Source: Ruminiclostridium herbifermentans (GTDB taxonomy: Bacteria > Bacillota > Clostridia > Acetivibrionales > DSM-1351). From it: 64,000 bases of DNA. How positions within the stretch are numbered: the stretch's first letter is position 1; each line of letters starts with the position of its first letter. Under the pieces are notes generated by a model that worked only from the letters and a program-made list of their open reading frames with translations, was not told the DNA's origin and ran no database searches. Location: contig NZ_CP061336.1 in assembly GCF_005473905.2 (NCBI RefSeq), positions 1,914,501-1,978,500 of the forward strand, written 5' to 3'. The translations under genes were made by a program, and so were the position numbers. This document shows positions 1 to 9,518 of the stretch, one piece after another.

Positions 1-1026
1 AAATTTGCATCTGGAAGCGAACCGGATGTTTTTGGTTTATGGCCGGGTTCTGATATAAAATATCTAATTAAAGCTGATAAAATTGCAGATATTACCGACA
101 CCTTAAAGCAAGACAGGACATGGATGGACTCTTTCGATCAAGCAAGCTTTATGGCAACAACCTATAACAATCGTATATATGGAATTCCATATGAACTTGT
201 ATTTGAAGGACTTTTCATTAATAAAGACTTATTTGATGAATACGGTGTAAAGGAACCTGCAAATTATAAAGAATTAAAGGACGCAGTAGCTATATTCAAG
301 AAAAATGGAATTATACCCATAGCATATAATTCTACTGCAGAAGGTTCATATATTTATCAAAATATAATAGCAAGTTTAGGTGGTTCTCAAGGCGTTGAAG
401 AGTACCTAGTCGATGGTAAAATTAATAATTGCTATATCGATGCAATGAAATACATGAAGGAATTATATGACATAGGTGCATTTTCAGAAGATTCAATGAT
501 GATTTATAGTGACGAAAGAAATGATCTGTTTTTTACAAAGAAGGCAGCCATGATAGTTCAAGGTTCATGGTTCATACCATACTTCGAAAAGGATGATACA
601 AGCGTAAAAATGATTCCATTTCCATCAATGACTGATGAGGATTCAAAGATGCCTACAGGCTTAGGCGGAGGTACATTCTTTATTAGTAAAAATGCTTGGA
701 ATTCATTCATCAAAAGAGATGATGCTATTGTGTTTTTAAAATATTTAACGTCAAAAGAATCAGCTTCATATTTTTATAATACTGCTGGAATGCTAACTTA
801 TTTAAATATGGAAATGGATTTTCAATCAGCTAATAGTTTATTAGCAGAACAGAGTACAGGAGTTTATAAAAGAATTCTTTCTAAGAATAAAACACCTATC
901 CCTGATCATATTATCGAAAGATCGGCATGGGAAGATATAGTAATAAAGCAGTTTCCAAAATTTCTACTAGGAGAAAAAACTGCTGAGGAAATATGGGATC
1001 AAGTTGTAGATAAAATCTCTAATTAA
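1..1026 (+). CDS. extracellular sugar-binding protein, 5' end missing
   Basis: The reading frame is open from the first base of the window, so the N-terminus (signal peptide and lipobox) lies outside. The visible 341 residues have the fold pattern of family 1 extracellular solute-binding proteins: an SGSEPDVFGLWP-like segment at the edge, then GIPYELVFEGLFINKDLF and a C-terminal EEIWDQVVDKI helix. It ends 16 bp before a YesM-like sensor kinase. In clostridial cellodextrin loci a binding protein in this position acts as the extracellular sensor of a three-component system. That role is inferred from position; an ordinary transporter binding protein is the alternative. Confidence 0.85.
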   Translation, partial: KFASGSEPDVFGLWPGSDIKYLIKADKIADITDTLKQDRTWMDSFDQASFMATTYNNRIYGIPYELVFEGLFINKDLFDEYGVKEPANYKELKDAVAIFKKNGIIPIAYNSTAEGSYIYQNIIASLGGSQGVEEYLVDGKINNCYIDAMKYMKELYDIGAFSEDSMMIYSDERNDLFFTKKAAMIVQGSWFIPYFEKDDTSVKMIPFPSMTDEDSKMPTGLGGGTFFISKNAWNSFIKRDDAIVFLKYLTSKESASYFYNTAGMLTYLNMEMDFQSANSLLAEQSTGVYKRILSKNKTPIPDHIIERSAWEDIVIKQFPKFLLGEKTAEEIWDQVVDKISN

Positions 1027-1042
1027 AAAAACTGAGGTAGAT

Positions 1043-2884
1043 ATGATAAACAAAGTGACATCTGGTATATACTGGCAAATAATGAGGCTTATTAGATTTT
1101 ACAGAAATATATCCATCAAAAAGAAAATTTTTCTAATACTATATATTCAAATACTTATCCCATTAATTTTTATTGGGTATTTTAGCTTTAAAACATCTGA
1201 GAATATTATAGTTGAAAAGTCTAAAACATATTCAAATGAATTATTAAGCATTATAGAACTTAGACTTCAAGATACAATAAATAACTTAAATATGTTAACT
1301 CAGAATATAGGTAATGATGAAGGAATATATTCAGCATTACTTAATGATGACAGCAGTATAAATAGGCTGCAAAATTATGAAGTTAGGGCAGATATTATTA
1401 ATGCGTTTCAAAAAATAGTTCCTAATCAAAATAATATTTTAGCATTGTGTATTGTAACAAAGACTGTAAAGATTATTGAATATGACAGAAACAGTGTAGA
1501 ATCTGATATTAAGTCAGTAGTATTACAAAACTATACTGATATGCAAAAATACGCAAGAGCTGCTGGAGGTGGATCTGTATGGTATTTTGATTCTAATGAT
1601 AATGCATATTTGATAAAAATGATTTATAATAGGGATAACTATCAGGAAATAGGTCTATTGGTGGTTCAGATAGACAAGCAGTCTTTCAAGGGCACTTTGG
1701 GGGGCTCAGAATCAGAGTTAATGAAAAACTTAACAATACTATCTCCTGATAATAGCATTATTTATTGCAGAGACAAAGCAACTTTTAATAAATATAGAAA
1801 AACAATTCAAGATACATTTAATGGAGTTGATAATAAGGCAAAAATTTTTGTTGCATCAAGAACATTAGGTGAGTTAAGATGGACAATAGTAACATATATT
1901 CCCTTAAAACAATTACATGCGGATGTTGAGGGACTTAGAACAAATATGATTTTAATTTGTTTGGCAGCTATTTTGCTATTAACCTTTGTAAGCTTCTTTG
2001 TATCATTTGATATGATTAAACCTATAAATCAATTGGTAACAGCTATGAAGGGAATGAATATTCATAAGATTTCTAGCAGCTATATAGAAATTGACAGAAA
2101 TGATGAACTTGGCTTCTTGCAGAAAACCTTTAATACTATGACAAAGGAGATGGATCATTTAGTCAATTGGATTTATAGAGAACAAATTACACGTAAAGAG
2201 GCTGAAATTAAAGCATTACAGTCTCAAATTAATCCTCATTTTTTGTTTAATACATTAGAATCAATAAATTGGATGGCTCAATTAAATAATATTCCTGAAA
2301 TAAGTGAAACAGTATCTGATTTATCAACGCTATTAGATATTAGTATTGGAAGAGATGACAGACTTATAACTATTGAAGAAGAGTTTATTTATATAGATAA
2401 ATATATTTCGCTATTAAAAAGAAGATTCGAAGATAAAATTACATTGAATAAAGAAGTTAATCCACAGGTTTTATATTTGAAGATTCCAAGATTGCTTATT
2501 CAGCCGTTAATTGAGAATGCAGTTTATCATGGTGTAGAGAATAATAGAGGCAAAGGAATTATATCACTTGTTGCAGATATCGTAAATGATATGATTATTA
2601 TAGAGGTAATAGATAATGGAAATGGAATTCCATCAGAAGAACTGATTAAATTGAATAATGGACTAAGTATGGATAATAATACATACTTTAATTCTCTAAG
2701 TAATAAAAAGGATAAAAGTATAGGTATTGAAAATGTTAACAGAAGAATTAAACTATTTTATGGAGAAAAATATGGCTTGAAAATTGAAAGTAAAGTTAAT
2801 ATTTATACAAAAGTATCTGTAACCTTACCTGTTCAAATTCACAATACCAAGGAGGGCTATTATGTACAAGGTTCTAATAATTGA
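1043..2884 (+). CDS. YesM-type sensor histidine kinase
   Basis: Membrane sensor kinase of 613 residues. A first membrane segment lies at about residues 28-50, followed by an extracellular region of about 250 residues, a second membrane segment near 298-322 and a HAMP linker. The His_kinase dimerisation motif INPHFLFNTLESINW has its phospho-acceptor His near residue 399, and a C-terminal ATPase domain has the N-box LIENAVYHG and G-box DNGNGIP. The ATG has GAGGTAG upstream. Its 3' end overlaps the next gene, the response regulator, by 23 bp in another frame, which implies translational coupling. It probably senses extracellular sugar, perhaps through the upstream binding protein, and phosphorylates the AraC-type regulator. 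Confidence 0.93.
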   Translation: MINKVTSGIYWQIMRLIRFYRNISIKKKIFLILYIQILIPLIFIGYFSFKTSENIIVEKSKTYSNELLSIIELRLQDTINNLNMLTQNIGNDEGIYSALLNDDSSINRLQNYEVRADIINAFQKIVPNQNNILALCIVTKTVKIIEYDRNSVESDIKSVVLQNYTDMQKYARAAGGGSVWYFDSNDNAYLIKMIYNRDNYQEIGLLVVQIDKQSFKGTLGGSESELMKNLTILSPDNSIIYCRDKATFNKYRKTIQDTFNGVDNKAKIFVASRTLGELRWTIVTYIPLKQLHADVEGLRTNMILICLAAILLLTFVSFFVSFDMIKPINQLVTAMKGMNIHKISSSYIEIDRNDELGFLQKTFNTMTKEMDHLVNWIYREQITRKEAEIKALQSQINPHFLFNTLESINWMAQLNNIPEISETVSDLSTLLDISIGRDDRLITIEEEFIYIDKYISLLKRRFEDKITLNKEVNPQVLYLKIPRLLIQPLIENAVYHGVENNRGKGIISLVADIVNDMIIIEVIDNGNGIPSEELIKLNNGLSMDNNTYFNSLSNKKDKSIGIENVNRRIKLFYGEKYGLKIESKVNIYTKVSVTLPVQIHNTKEGYYVQGSNN

Positions 2885-4484
2885 TGATGAGTCGATTATA
2901 AGAAAAGGAATTAAAAATATAATTAATTGGAGACATCTTGAATGTGAGGTGTGTGCCGATGCATGTGATGGAGTTGAAGGACTTGAACTCATAAAGTTGC
3001 ATCGACCTGACATTATTATCACTGACATTCGTATGCCTGGGCTAGATGGAATAAGTATGATAAAGCAAGTTAAAATATTAGTTCCAAATGCTAAAATAAT
3101 TATTTTAACAGGTTTTCGAGATTTCGACTATGTACATGAAGCTATAAAGTGTGGAGCGTTTGATTTCTTATTGAAGCCTACCAAAATAGAAGAACTTACC
3201 AATGTTCTAACTAAGGCAGTTAAGGAGTTTAACGAGCAAAAGCTTAAACATTTAGAAGTGGACAAGTTCAAGCGTTTATATGAGCAGAGTATTCCTGTTC
3301 TAAGGGAAAAATTATTATATGATGTTATTTATGGCATTATTACAAATGAAGATGAGATAAAAGAAAAGATGGAACTTTTTAACATCAATATAAGTAATTT
3401 TGTACTTGTTTTAATGGAAAATGATTTTGATGAAAAAACAACAAGTTCTCAATATGACAAGCAATTATGTCAAATTGGAATAGTAAATTCCTTTGAGGAA
3501 GTATTTGCTGAGAAGTATGAAGTGACCAGCATAATGCTTAACACCAGCAGAGTGGCATTTATTATTCAAAAATTTGATAAATCTACCATAGATATTTCTG
3601 AAGTAAGTGAAAAGTGTGGCGATCTTCAAGAGGTCATAAATAATGGCTTTGGATTTACAGTTACTATTGCTGTTAGTTCAAATGGAACTTCTGCTTTGGA
3701 GTTAACCGACAAACTAAAAGAGTGCATGGGTTCCCTTGAATATAAGACTTATATTGGAAATAATTCTATAATTCAATATAGTGATTTAAATTCTTTCTTT
3801 AGATATGATGATTACTCTGCTTTGGAAAATTATCAAAAGCAATTGCTTGAAAATATAAAGTCTGGAAATAGTGAGTTAGTAAAGGTTACAACACAAAATA
3901 TATCTAAGTATGTAAATAGTAATAATATAAATATTAGCTATTTAAAGAATTTTTACTATAGTACACTTTCATCAATTAATAATATCAGAATATCTGTTTT
4001 AGCTATTGATGCTGATAAAAAGCATGAAGAGGGAAGAGATATAGCAAGCTTGTTAAAGTTAATTGATAAATGTGATAGTGTTGACGAATTGAATTCTTTG
4101 CTTGAAGAAGTATCAATGAGAATAGCATCAAGGGTAAATAGCTTTAATAATAAGAGTTTAAAGTTAATTCTAAGAAAAGCCATTGATTATATACATGAGC
4201 ATTATAATGAACAGGTTACCCTTAATGAAGTTGCTGAGAACATATACGTTAGTACATTCTATATTAGCAGAATGTTCAAGAAAGAACTTGGTATAAGTTT
4301 TGTAGATTATCTTAACGATGTCCGTATCGAAAAAGCAAAAGAATTATTAAAGGATGTTAAATACAAGACATATGAGGTTGCTGAGTTAGTTGGTATTCCT
4401 GATCCTCATTACTTTTCAAAAATATTTAAAAAATATTCAGGCATGACTCCTTCAGAGTATAAAGAGACTTTGTTTATTAGCTGA
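2862..4484 (+). CDS. YesN-type response regulator, AraC family
   Basis: Cytoplasmic regulator of 540 residues. The N-terminal receiver domain has acidic residues IIDDES, phospho-acceptor Asp55 in TDIRMPG and conserved Lys in LLKPTK. A long middle region follows, then a C-terminal AraC double helix-turn-helix (about residues 435-540, ending with the typical ISRMFKKELG and YFSKIFKKYSGMTPSEYK segments). The start ATG lies inside the end of the kinase gene behind AAGGAGGG. The paired kinase is directly upstream and the ABC permease genes start about 250 bp downstream, so it most likely activates the importer operon in response to cellulose breakdown products. Confidence 0.93.
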   Translation: MYKVLIIDDESIIRKGIKNIINWRHLECEVCADACDGVEGLELIKLHRPDIIITDIRMPGLDGISMIKQVKILVPNAKIIILTGFRDFDYVHEAIKCGAFDFLLKPTKIEELTNVLTKAVKEFNEQKLKHLEVDKFKRLYEQSIPVLREKLLYDVIYGIITNEDEIKEKMELFNINISNFVLVLMENDFDEKTTSSQYDKQLCQIGIVNSFEEVFAEKYEVTSIMLNTSRVAFIIQKFDKSTIDISEVSEKCGDLQEVINNGFGFTVTIAVSSNGTSALELTDKLKECMGSLEYKTYIGNNSIIQYSDLNSFFRYDDYSALENYQKQLLENIKSGNSELVKVTTQNISKYVNSNNINISYLKNFYYSTLSSINNIRISVLAIDADKKHEEGRDIASLLKLIDKCDSVDELNSLLEEVSMRIASRVNSFNNKSLKLILRKAIDYIHEHYNEQVTLNEVAENIYVSTFYISRMFKKELGISFVDYLNDVRIEKAKELLKDVKYKTYEVAELVGIPDPHYFSKIFKKYSGMTPSEYKETLFIS

Positions 4485-4731
4485 AAAGGATTTTTAAAGC
4501 TTATGCAAAGTAATTGTGAACTAAATGTAATGAGAGTGTAATATTTTGTTGTTCAAATTTGTGCAGTGTTGTTGACAAGATATTGCACATTAAAGCAAGT
4601 TGGTCTATTTTGTGATTGTCTTCAATTTATTAATATATATATATAGCAAAGCGGGCATAGTCGTTGTATTCATTATGAACGCCTGTTTTTGGTATCACAT
4701 ATTACATATAATGAAGGGTGGCATAGTAGCT

Positions 4732-5718
4732 ATGGGAGTAACTCAAACTGGAACAAAAGATGTAGCTGTTCCCTTAAAAGCCAAAAAGACTGGCTTTTTG
4801 AGAGATATAGTAAAGAACAAAGTACTATACATAATGATGCTCCCTCTGTTGGTTGTTTTATTTTTTAATAACTATTTACCGATGGCGGGCGTGTTAATTG
4901 CATTTAAAAACTACCAGTATCACGGGAATAACTTTTTTGAGAACTTTATCCTTAGTGATTGGGTAGGCTTTAAAAATTTTGAATTTTTTACAGCAACACC
5001 AGATGCATTTACTATTACAAGAAATACTTTAGGATATAATTTTGTATTTATTTTTCTTGGTTTAGTAATATCTGTACTTTTTGCAATTCTTCTTAACGAG
5101 ATTAAGAACAAGTTCTTATCAAAGTTCTATCAAGCAAGCATGTTGTTACCATACTTCATGTCTTGGATAGTAGTAAGTTATATCGTTTTTGGTTTATTAG
5201 GTGAAGAGAAAGGTTATGTAAACAAATCATTGCTTCCTATGTTGGGTATGGAGGAAATTGGATGGTATGCAGAACCTGGAAAATGGCCGTTTATATTAAC
5301 TATCGTTAATATATGGAAATTGACTGGATACAACACAGTTATATATATAGCTGCAATAGCTGGTATAGATCAAGAGTTTTATGAAGCAGCTATTGTTGAT
5401 GGAGCATCAAAATTCCAGCAAATTAAAGCTATAACTATTCCGTTATTAAAGACATTAATGATAATTCTTACTCTTTTAGCAGTAGGAAAGGTTTTCTATT
5501 CAGATTTCGGATTGTTCTTCCAAGTACCAAGAAATACAGGTGCGTTATATGATACAACACAGACTATCGATACATACGTATACAATGCGTTGCGTAATTT
5601 GAACGATGTGGGAATGGCATCAGCATCAGGTTTATATCAGTCTGTATGTGGATTTGTACTAGTAATGGTTTCTAACTTGGTAGTTAGAAAGATAGATCCA
5701 GATCAAGCTTTATTCTAA
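4732..5718 (+). CDS. sugar ABC transporter permease, LplB type
   Basis: Integral membrane permease of 328 residues in the binding-protein-dependent transport family. About six membrane segments are visible and the ATPase-contacting EAA loop reads EAAIVDGASKFQQIKAITIPLL near residues 220-240. I placed the start at the ATG after AAGGGTGG; upstream in-frame ATGs add a poorly conserved hydrophobic extension and lack a ribosome site. The 247 bp between the regulator gene and this start are AT-rich with no clear terminator. The gene lies 13 bp from a second permease, so the two form the heterodimeric channel. No ATPase gene is present; such systems commonly share a distant MsmX/MsiK-type ATPase. 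Confidence 0.92.
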   Translation: MGVTQTGTKDVAVPLKAKKTGFLRDIVKNKVLYIMMLPLLVVLFFNNYLPMAGVLIAFKNYQYHGNNFFENFILSDWVGFKNFEFFTATPDAFTITRNTLGYNFVFIFLGLVISVLFAILLNEIKNKFLSKFYQASMLLPYFMSWIVVSYIVFGLLGEEKGYVNKSLLPMLGMEEIGWYAEPGKWPFILTIVNIWKLTGYNTVIYIAAIAGIDQEFYEAAIVDGASKFQQIKAITIPLLKTLMIILTLLAVGKVFYSDFGLFFQVPRNTGALYDTTQTIDTYVYNALRNLNDVGMASASGLYQSVCGFVLVMVSNLVVRKIDPDQALF

Positions 5719-5731
5719 GGGGGGAAGATTC

Positions 5732-6658
5732 ATGAAGCATAAAGATGATGTACAATATGGTACAGTTAATAAGTTAAATGAAATTAAACCCTTTTGGAAT
5801 GGGGTACTTCATTTGATATTTGTAATATATTCATTATGTTGTATAGTTCCGCTTATTCTGATAATTGGTATATCCTTTACAGATGAAAAGACTATTACTA
5901 TACATGGATATAATTTTATACCAAGAGTTTTCAGTTTAGAAGCTTATAAATGGGTAGTAAAAACAGGAGAAGCAATATTTAGAGCATATGGAATATCAAT
6001 TTTTGTAACAGTAGTTGGTACATTGTTAAGTTTAGCAATAATTTCTATGTTCTCATATGTAATATCAAGAAAAGACTTTAGACACAGAAATAAGTTTGCT
6101 TTTATAGTATTTTTTACAATGATATTTAATGGTGGTTTGGTACCATGGTATATGGTATACGTTAATGTATTACATATGAACAATACAATATTTGCATTAA
6201 TTATACCACCTCTTGCAAATGCATGGTATGTAATGATTATGAGAACATTCTACCAGACAAATGTTCCTGATTCACTTATTGAATCAGCAAAGATTGATGG
6301 TGCAGGAGAATTTAGAACATTTGTACAAATTGTTTTACCTTTGGCAAAAGCAGGACTTGCAACAGTAGGTTTGTTCCAATGTTTAACATATTGGAATGAC
6401 TGGTATTTACCACTTATGTTTATAGATGATTCTAAATTGTTCAATTTGCAATATCTATTATATAAGACTCTTGCTGCTATACAGTACTTATCACAGGCTG
6501 CAAACTTACCACAAGGTTCTCAGGCACTTGCAAATCTGCCATCTGAGACAGCCCGTATGGCAATGTGTACTTTGGCAATAGGTCCTATTATAGTGGCATA
6601 TCCGTTCTTCCAGAAATATTTTGTAAAAGGTTTAACTGTAGGTGCTGTTAAAGGCTAA
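5732..6658 (+). CDS. sugar ABC transporter permease, YtcP/LplC type
   Basis: Second permease, 308 residues, with about six membrane segments and the EAA loop SLIESAKIDGAGEFRTFVQIVLPL near residues 188-210. The C-terminus FFQKYFVKGLTVGAVKG is typical of carbohydrate permeases of this branch. The ATG follows AAGGGGGGAAG closely. It is cotranscribed with the preceding permease and with the binding lipoprotein 57 bp downstream, from which it is separated by a small GAAA-capped hairpin. Confidence 0.93.
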   Translation: MKHKDDVQYGTVNKLNEIKPFWNGVLHLIFVIYSLCCIVPLILIIGISFTDEKTITIHGYNFIPRVFSLEAYKWVVKTGEAIFRAYGISIFVTVVGTLLSLAIISMFSYVISRKDFRHRNKFAFIVFFTMIFNGGLVPWYMVYVNVLHMNNTIFALIIPPLANAWYVMIMRTFYQTNVPDSLIESAKIDGAGEFRTFVQIVLPLAKAGLATVGLFQCLTYWNDWYLPLMFIDDSKLFNLQYLLYKTLAAIQYLSQAANLPQGSQALANLPSETARMAMCTLAIGPIIVAYPFFQKYFVKGLTVGAVKG

Positions 6659-6660
6659 TA

Positions 6661-6676
6661 CCATACGAAAGTATGG
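6661..6676 (+). other. intercistronic stem-loop with GAAA tetraloop
   Basis: A perfect 6-bp stem CCATAC/GTATGG closes a GAAA tetraloop between the second permease gene and the binding-protein gene. No U-run follows, so it is not a terminator. Its position suggests an mRNA processing or stabilising element that lets the binding protein be made in excess over the permeases; this role is inferred. Confidence 0.5.
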
Positions 6677-6715
6677 ATAGCAATAAATATATTTATAATT
6701 TTAAGGAGGTTCACA

Positions 6716-8251
6716 ATGCAAAAGGCAAAGAAACTAATAGGTTTAGCTTTGGTTACTTGTATGGCTATCTCAATGGTAGCTGGATGTGGGGACAAAGAAA
6801 CAACAGAACCATCAAATTCAACTAATGCAGCAGCTGAATCATCTGTAGCAGCTGAGTCATCAGCAGCACTTGATCCAGTAGAATTGCAATGGTATGTTGT
6901 AGGTAATGGTCAACCAAATGACATGGACAAAGTTTTAGAAGAAGTTAATAAGTACTTACAACCAAAAATTAACGCTACTCTAAAACTAAACATCTTTACT
7001 TGGGGTGATGACTTCGAGAACAAGATGAGTGCAAAGATTCAATCAGGTGAAAAGTTTGATATCACATTTACAGCAAACTGGGCTTGTAACTATCAGCAGA
7101 ATGCTCCTAAAGGCGCATTTGTAGATCTTACTCCACTTATGGATCAATATGCTCCAGAAACAAAGAAGTTACTCGGTGAAAACGTTATAAAGGGTGCTTC
7201 AATCGATGGTAAATTATATGCTATTCCTACTAACAAAGAAATGGCTCATAACTGGGGTTTCTTAGTTAACAAGGATATGGCAGACAAGTATGGTATTGAT
7301 TTATCAACAATTAAGAAGTTTGAAGATTTAGAGCCAGCTCTAGCAATAATCAAAGAAAAAGAAGGAGCAAATGGAGTTGAAGCATTCCAGACTCTTACTG
7401 GTGAATCAGCTTACAGAATCCTTGACTTTGAAAAGTTAGTTGATGATAACGTTCCAGGTGCATTATATGGTGACGGAAGAGACACAACAGTTGTTAATGA
7501 CTTCGCTACACCTGAAGCTATGTCATTATTCACAACTCTTAACAAATGGTACAAAGCTGGATATATCAGAAAAGATGCTGATACTATCACAGACTATGCT
7601 CCAGCTAGAAAAGCAGGTAAAGTATTTGCTACTACTGCTTCATTAAAACCAGGTAAAGATGCTGAGCAATCAATTTCTGACGGTGTAAACTGGAAGCAAA
7701 TTGATATCACTCCACCAAGAGCTACTACTCGTGAAATGACTGGTTCAATGCAGGCTATTTCAAAGACATCACCAAACCCAGAAAGAGCTCTTATGTTCTT
7801 AGAGTTAATGAACACAGATCCTTACCTCTGTAACTTAGTTAACTACGGTATAGAAGGAGTTCACTATACTAAACTTAACGAAACAACTATTGAACAAACT
7901 CAAGCTGGTAAAGACAACTACAACAACAGCTTACAATGGTTATTTGCTAACCAGTTCAACACATACTTATTCTCAACAGAAGATCCTGATAAGTGGAATA
8001 AGTTCAGAGAGTACAATGCAAGTTCAGCTCCATCACCAATTCTTGGTTTCACATTTAATACTGAGAACGTTAAGACTCAGATCGCTGCTTTAACAGCTGT
8101 TAAGAAGCAGTTCATGCCTGGTCTAGAAACTGGTAAAGTTGATCCTGCAACAGTTGTTCCTAAGTTTACTGAAAAACTAAAAGCAGCTGGTTTAGATGCA
8201 GCTCTTGCTGAAATGCAGAAGCAAGTTGACGAATTCGTAGCAAAGAAATAA
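6716..8251 (+). CDS. sugar-binding lipoprotein of the ABC importer
   Basis: Extracellular lipoprotein of 511 residues. It has a signal peptide with lipobox SMVAGC (lipidated Cys about residue 25), then a Ser/Ala/Glu-rich linker and a family 1 solute-binding fold with a C-terminal DUF3502-like region. The ATG has a strong AAGGAGG site. Codon use is richer in preferred codons than in neighbouring genes, as expected for an abundant protein. It lies after the two permeases and before a terminator, and is likely the cellodextrin-binding subunit of this importer. Ligand identity is inferred from the adjacent cellobiose phosphorylase. Confidence 0.92.
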   Translation: MQKAKKLIGLALVTCMAISMVAGCGDKETTEPSNSTNAAAESSVAAESSAALDPVELQWYVVGNGQPNDMDKVLEEVNKYLQPKINATLKLNIFTWGDDFENKMSAKIQSGEKFDITFTANWACNYQQNAPKGAFVDLTPLMDQYAPETKKLLGENVIKGASIDGKLYAIPTNKEMAHNWGFLVNKDMADKYGIDLSTIKKFEDLEPALAIIKEKEGANGVEAFQTLTGESAYRILDFEKLVDDNVPGALYGDGRDTTVVNDFATPEAMSLFTTLNKWYKAGYIRKDADTITDYAPARKAGKVFATTASLKPGKDAEQSISDGVNWKQIDITPPRATTREMTGSMQAISKTSPNPERALMFLELMNTDPYLCNLVNYGIEGVHYTKLNETTIEQTQAGKDNYNNSLQWLFANQFNTYLFSTEDPDKWNKFREYNASSAPSPILGFTFNTENVKTQIAALTAVKKQFMPGLETGKVDPATVVPKFTEKLKAAGLDAALAEMQKQVDEFVAKK

Positions 8252-8317
8252 TATAAATTTAAATTGAACAGCTTTTTATCAAGTCATTAGTTGACTAGAT
8301 GGTAGCTGAATGAAAAA

Positions 8318-8352
8318 GGGGCTAGCGCTAGTATAGCGTTAGCCCCATTTTA
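8318..8352 (+). terminator. intrinsic terminator after the ABC importer operon
   Basis: A 13-bp stem, GGGGCTAGCGCTA against TAGCGTTAGCCCC with one wobble pair and a 3-nt loop, is followed by ATTTTAAAT. It ends the permease/binding-protein transcript ahead of the LacI gene. Confidence 0.85.
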
Positions 8353-8419
8353 AATAAATATAAAGGTTTAGTAAAGTTTTCTGCTAATATCTCATGGAGG
8401 CCAAAAGGGTAATATAAAA

Positions 8420-9487
8420 ATGAAAAGTGAAGAGATAGCTAAAATAGCAGGTGTTTCAAGAAGTACTGTTTCAAGAGTGATAAATAATTATCCCAATGTA
8501 CCAGATGAGACAAAGAAAAAGGTATTAGAGGTAATAGAAAAGTATAACTATCAACCTAATACTTGCGCAAGAGTTTTGGCAGGTAAAAAAAGTGATACCA
8601 TAGGTTTGTTTATAGTGAGTATAGCTGATGCTGAAAATCCAAATAGGCTATACAAAAATGATTATTTTAATCAATTTACTAATGCAGTAGTTGATTGTGC
8701 AAATTCAAGAGGTTATTATGTTTTAATAAACATTATTTACTGTGAAAATGATTATAGACGTGTTAATGAGATATTTTTACAAAAGAGAATTGATGGCGGT
8801 ATAGTATTAGGTACTGAAAAAGAGGCAGCAGCCCTCATAAATGTATCAAAAAAGGGTTGTCCAATAGCATTAATAGATTATGATGCTGAAGAAATTAAAA
8901 AGAATGAATCAGAATACGAAAACTTAATTGTAGTAGGTTCTAAAGATTATGAAGGAGCTGTAGAAGCTGTTGAATATCTTATTTCATTGGGACATAAAGA
9001 AATAGGCTTATTATCAGGAAGATTATCTACATTTTCAGGCAGGCAGAGATATAAGGCTTTTGTTGATACAATGAAAAAGCACAATTTAGAAATTAGAGAA
9101 GAATTTATTTTGCAGGGAGACTTTATTAAGTCTAAAACAAATAGTGCGGTACAAGCGTTAATTAACAAAGGAAAGTTACCATCAGCAATATTTTCATCTA
9201 ATGATGATATGGCAATTGAGGCAATTGAGTTATTCAAATATAATAATATAAGAGTACCAGAAGATATATCAATAATAGGTTTCGATAATATAACTCTTGC
9301 ATCGTTAATTAAGCCAGCACTAACAACAATAGAAACACCTATTTATAGTATTGTTGAAAAAACAGTTGAGGAACTTATACATAATATTAGTAAGACTAGA
9401 AAAGGTTTTAGAAGCTATAGTTATAATACTAAAATGGTTATTAGAGAGACATGTACAAAGAAGTTAAATTCTTTGTTGACATTATAA
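8420..9487 (+). CDS. LacI-family transcriptional regulator
   Basis: DNA-binding regulator of 355 residues. The N-terminal helix-turn-helix and hinge read EEIAKIAGVSRSTVSRVINN (residues 4-23) and YQPNTCARVLAGKKSDTIG. The periplasmic-binding-protein-like effector domain carries SAIFSSNDDMAIEA and DISIIGFDNI. The start is preceded by AAAAGGG about 10 nt upstream. It sits 31 bp before the cellobiose phosphorylase gene in the same orientation, so it probably controls that gene, itself and perhaps the importer. Effector and operator are not evident; cellobiose or another disaccharide is a guess from context. Confidence 0.93.
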   Translation: MKSEEIAKIAGVSRSTVSRVINNYPNVPDETKKKVLEVIEKYNYQPNTCARVLAGKKSDTIGLFIVSIADAENPNRLYKNDYFNQFTNAVVDCANSRGYYVLINIIYCENDYRRVNEIFLQKRIDGGIVLGTEKEAAALINVSKKGCPIALIDYDAEEIKKNESEYENLIVVGSKDYEGAVEAVEYLISLGHKEIGLLSGRLSTFSGRQRYKAFVDTMKKHNLEIREEFILQGDFIKSKTNSAVQALINKGKLPSAIFSSNDDMAIEAIELFKYNNIRVPEDISIIGFDNITLASLIKPALTTIETPIYSIVEKTVEELIHNISKTRKGFRSYSYNTKMVIRETCTKKLNSLLTL

Positions 9488-9518
9488 ATTAATAAAATAA
9501 TAAAGAGGAGATAAAAAC

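Noticed and set aside
4572-4600. TTGACA upstream of the permease operon as a sigma-A promoter
   Set aside because: No acceptable -10 at 16-19 bp. A promoter under regulator control is expected in this region, but I could not place it.
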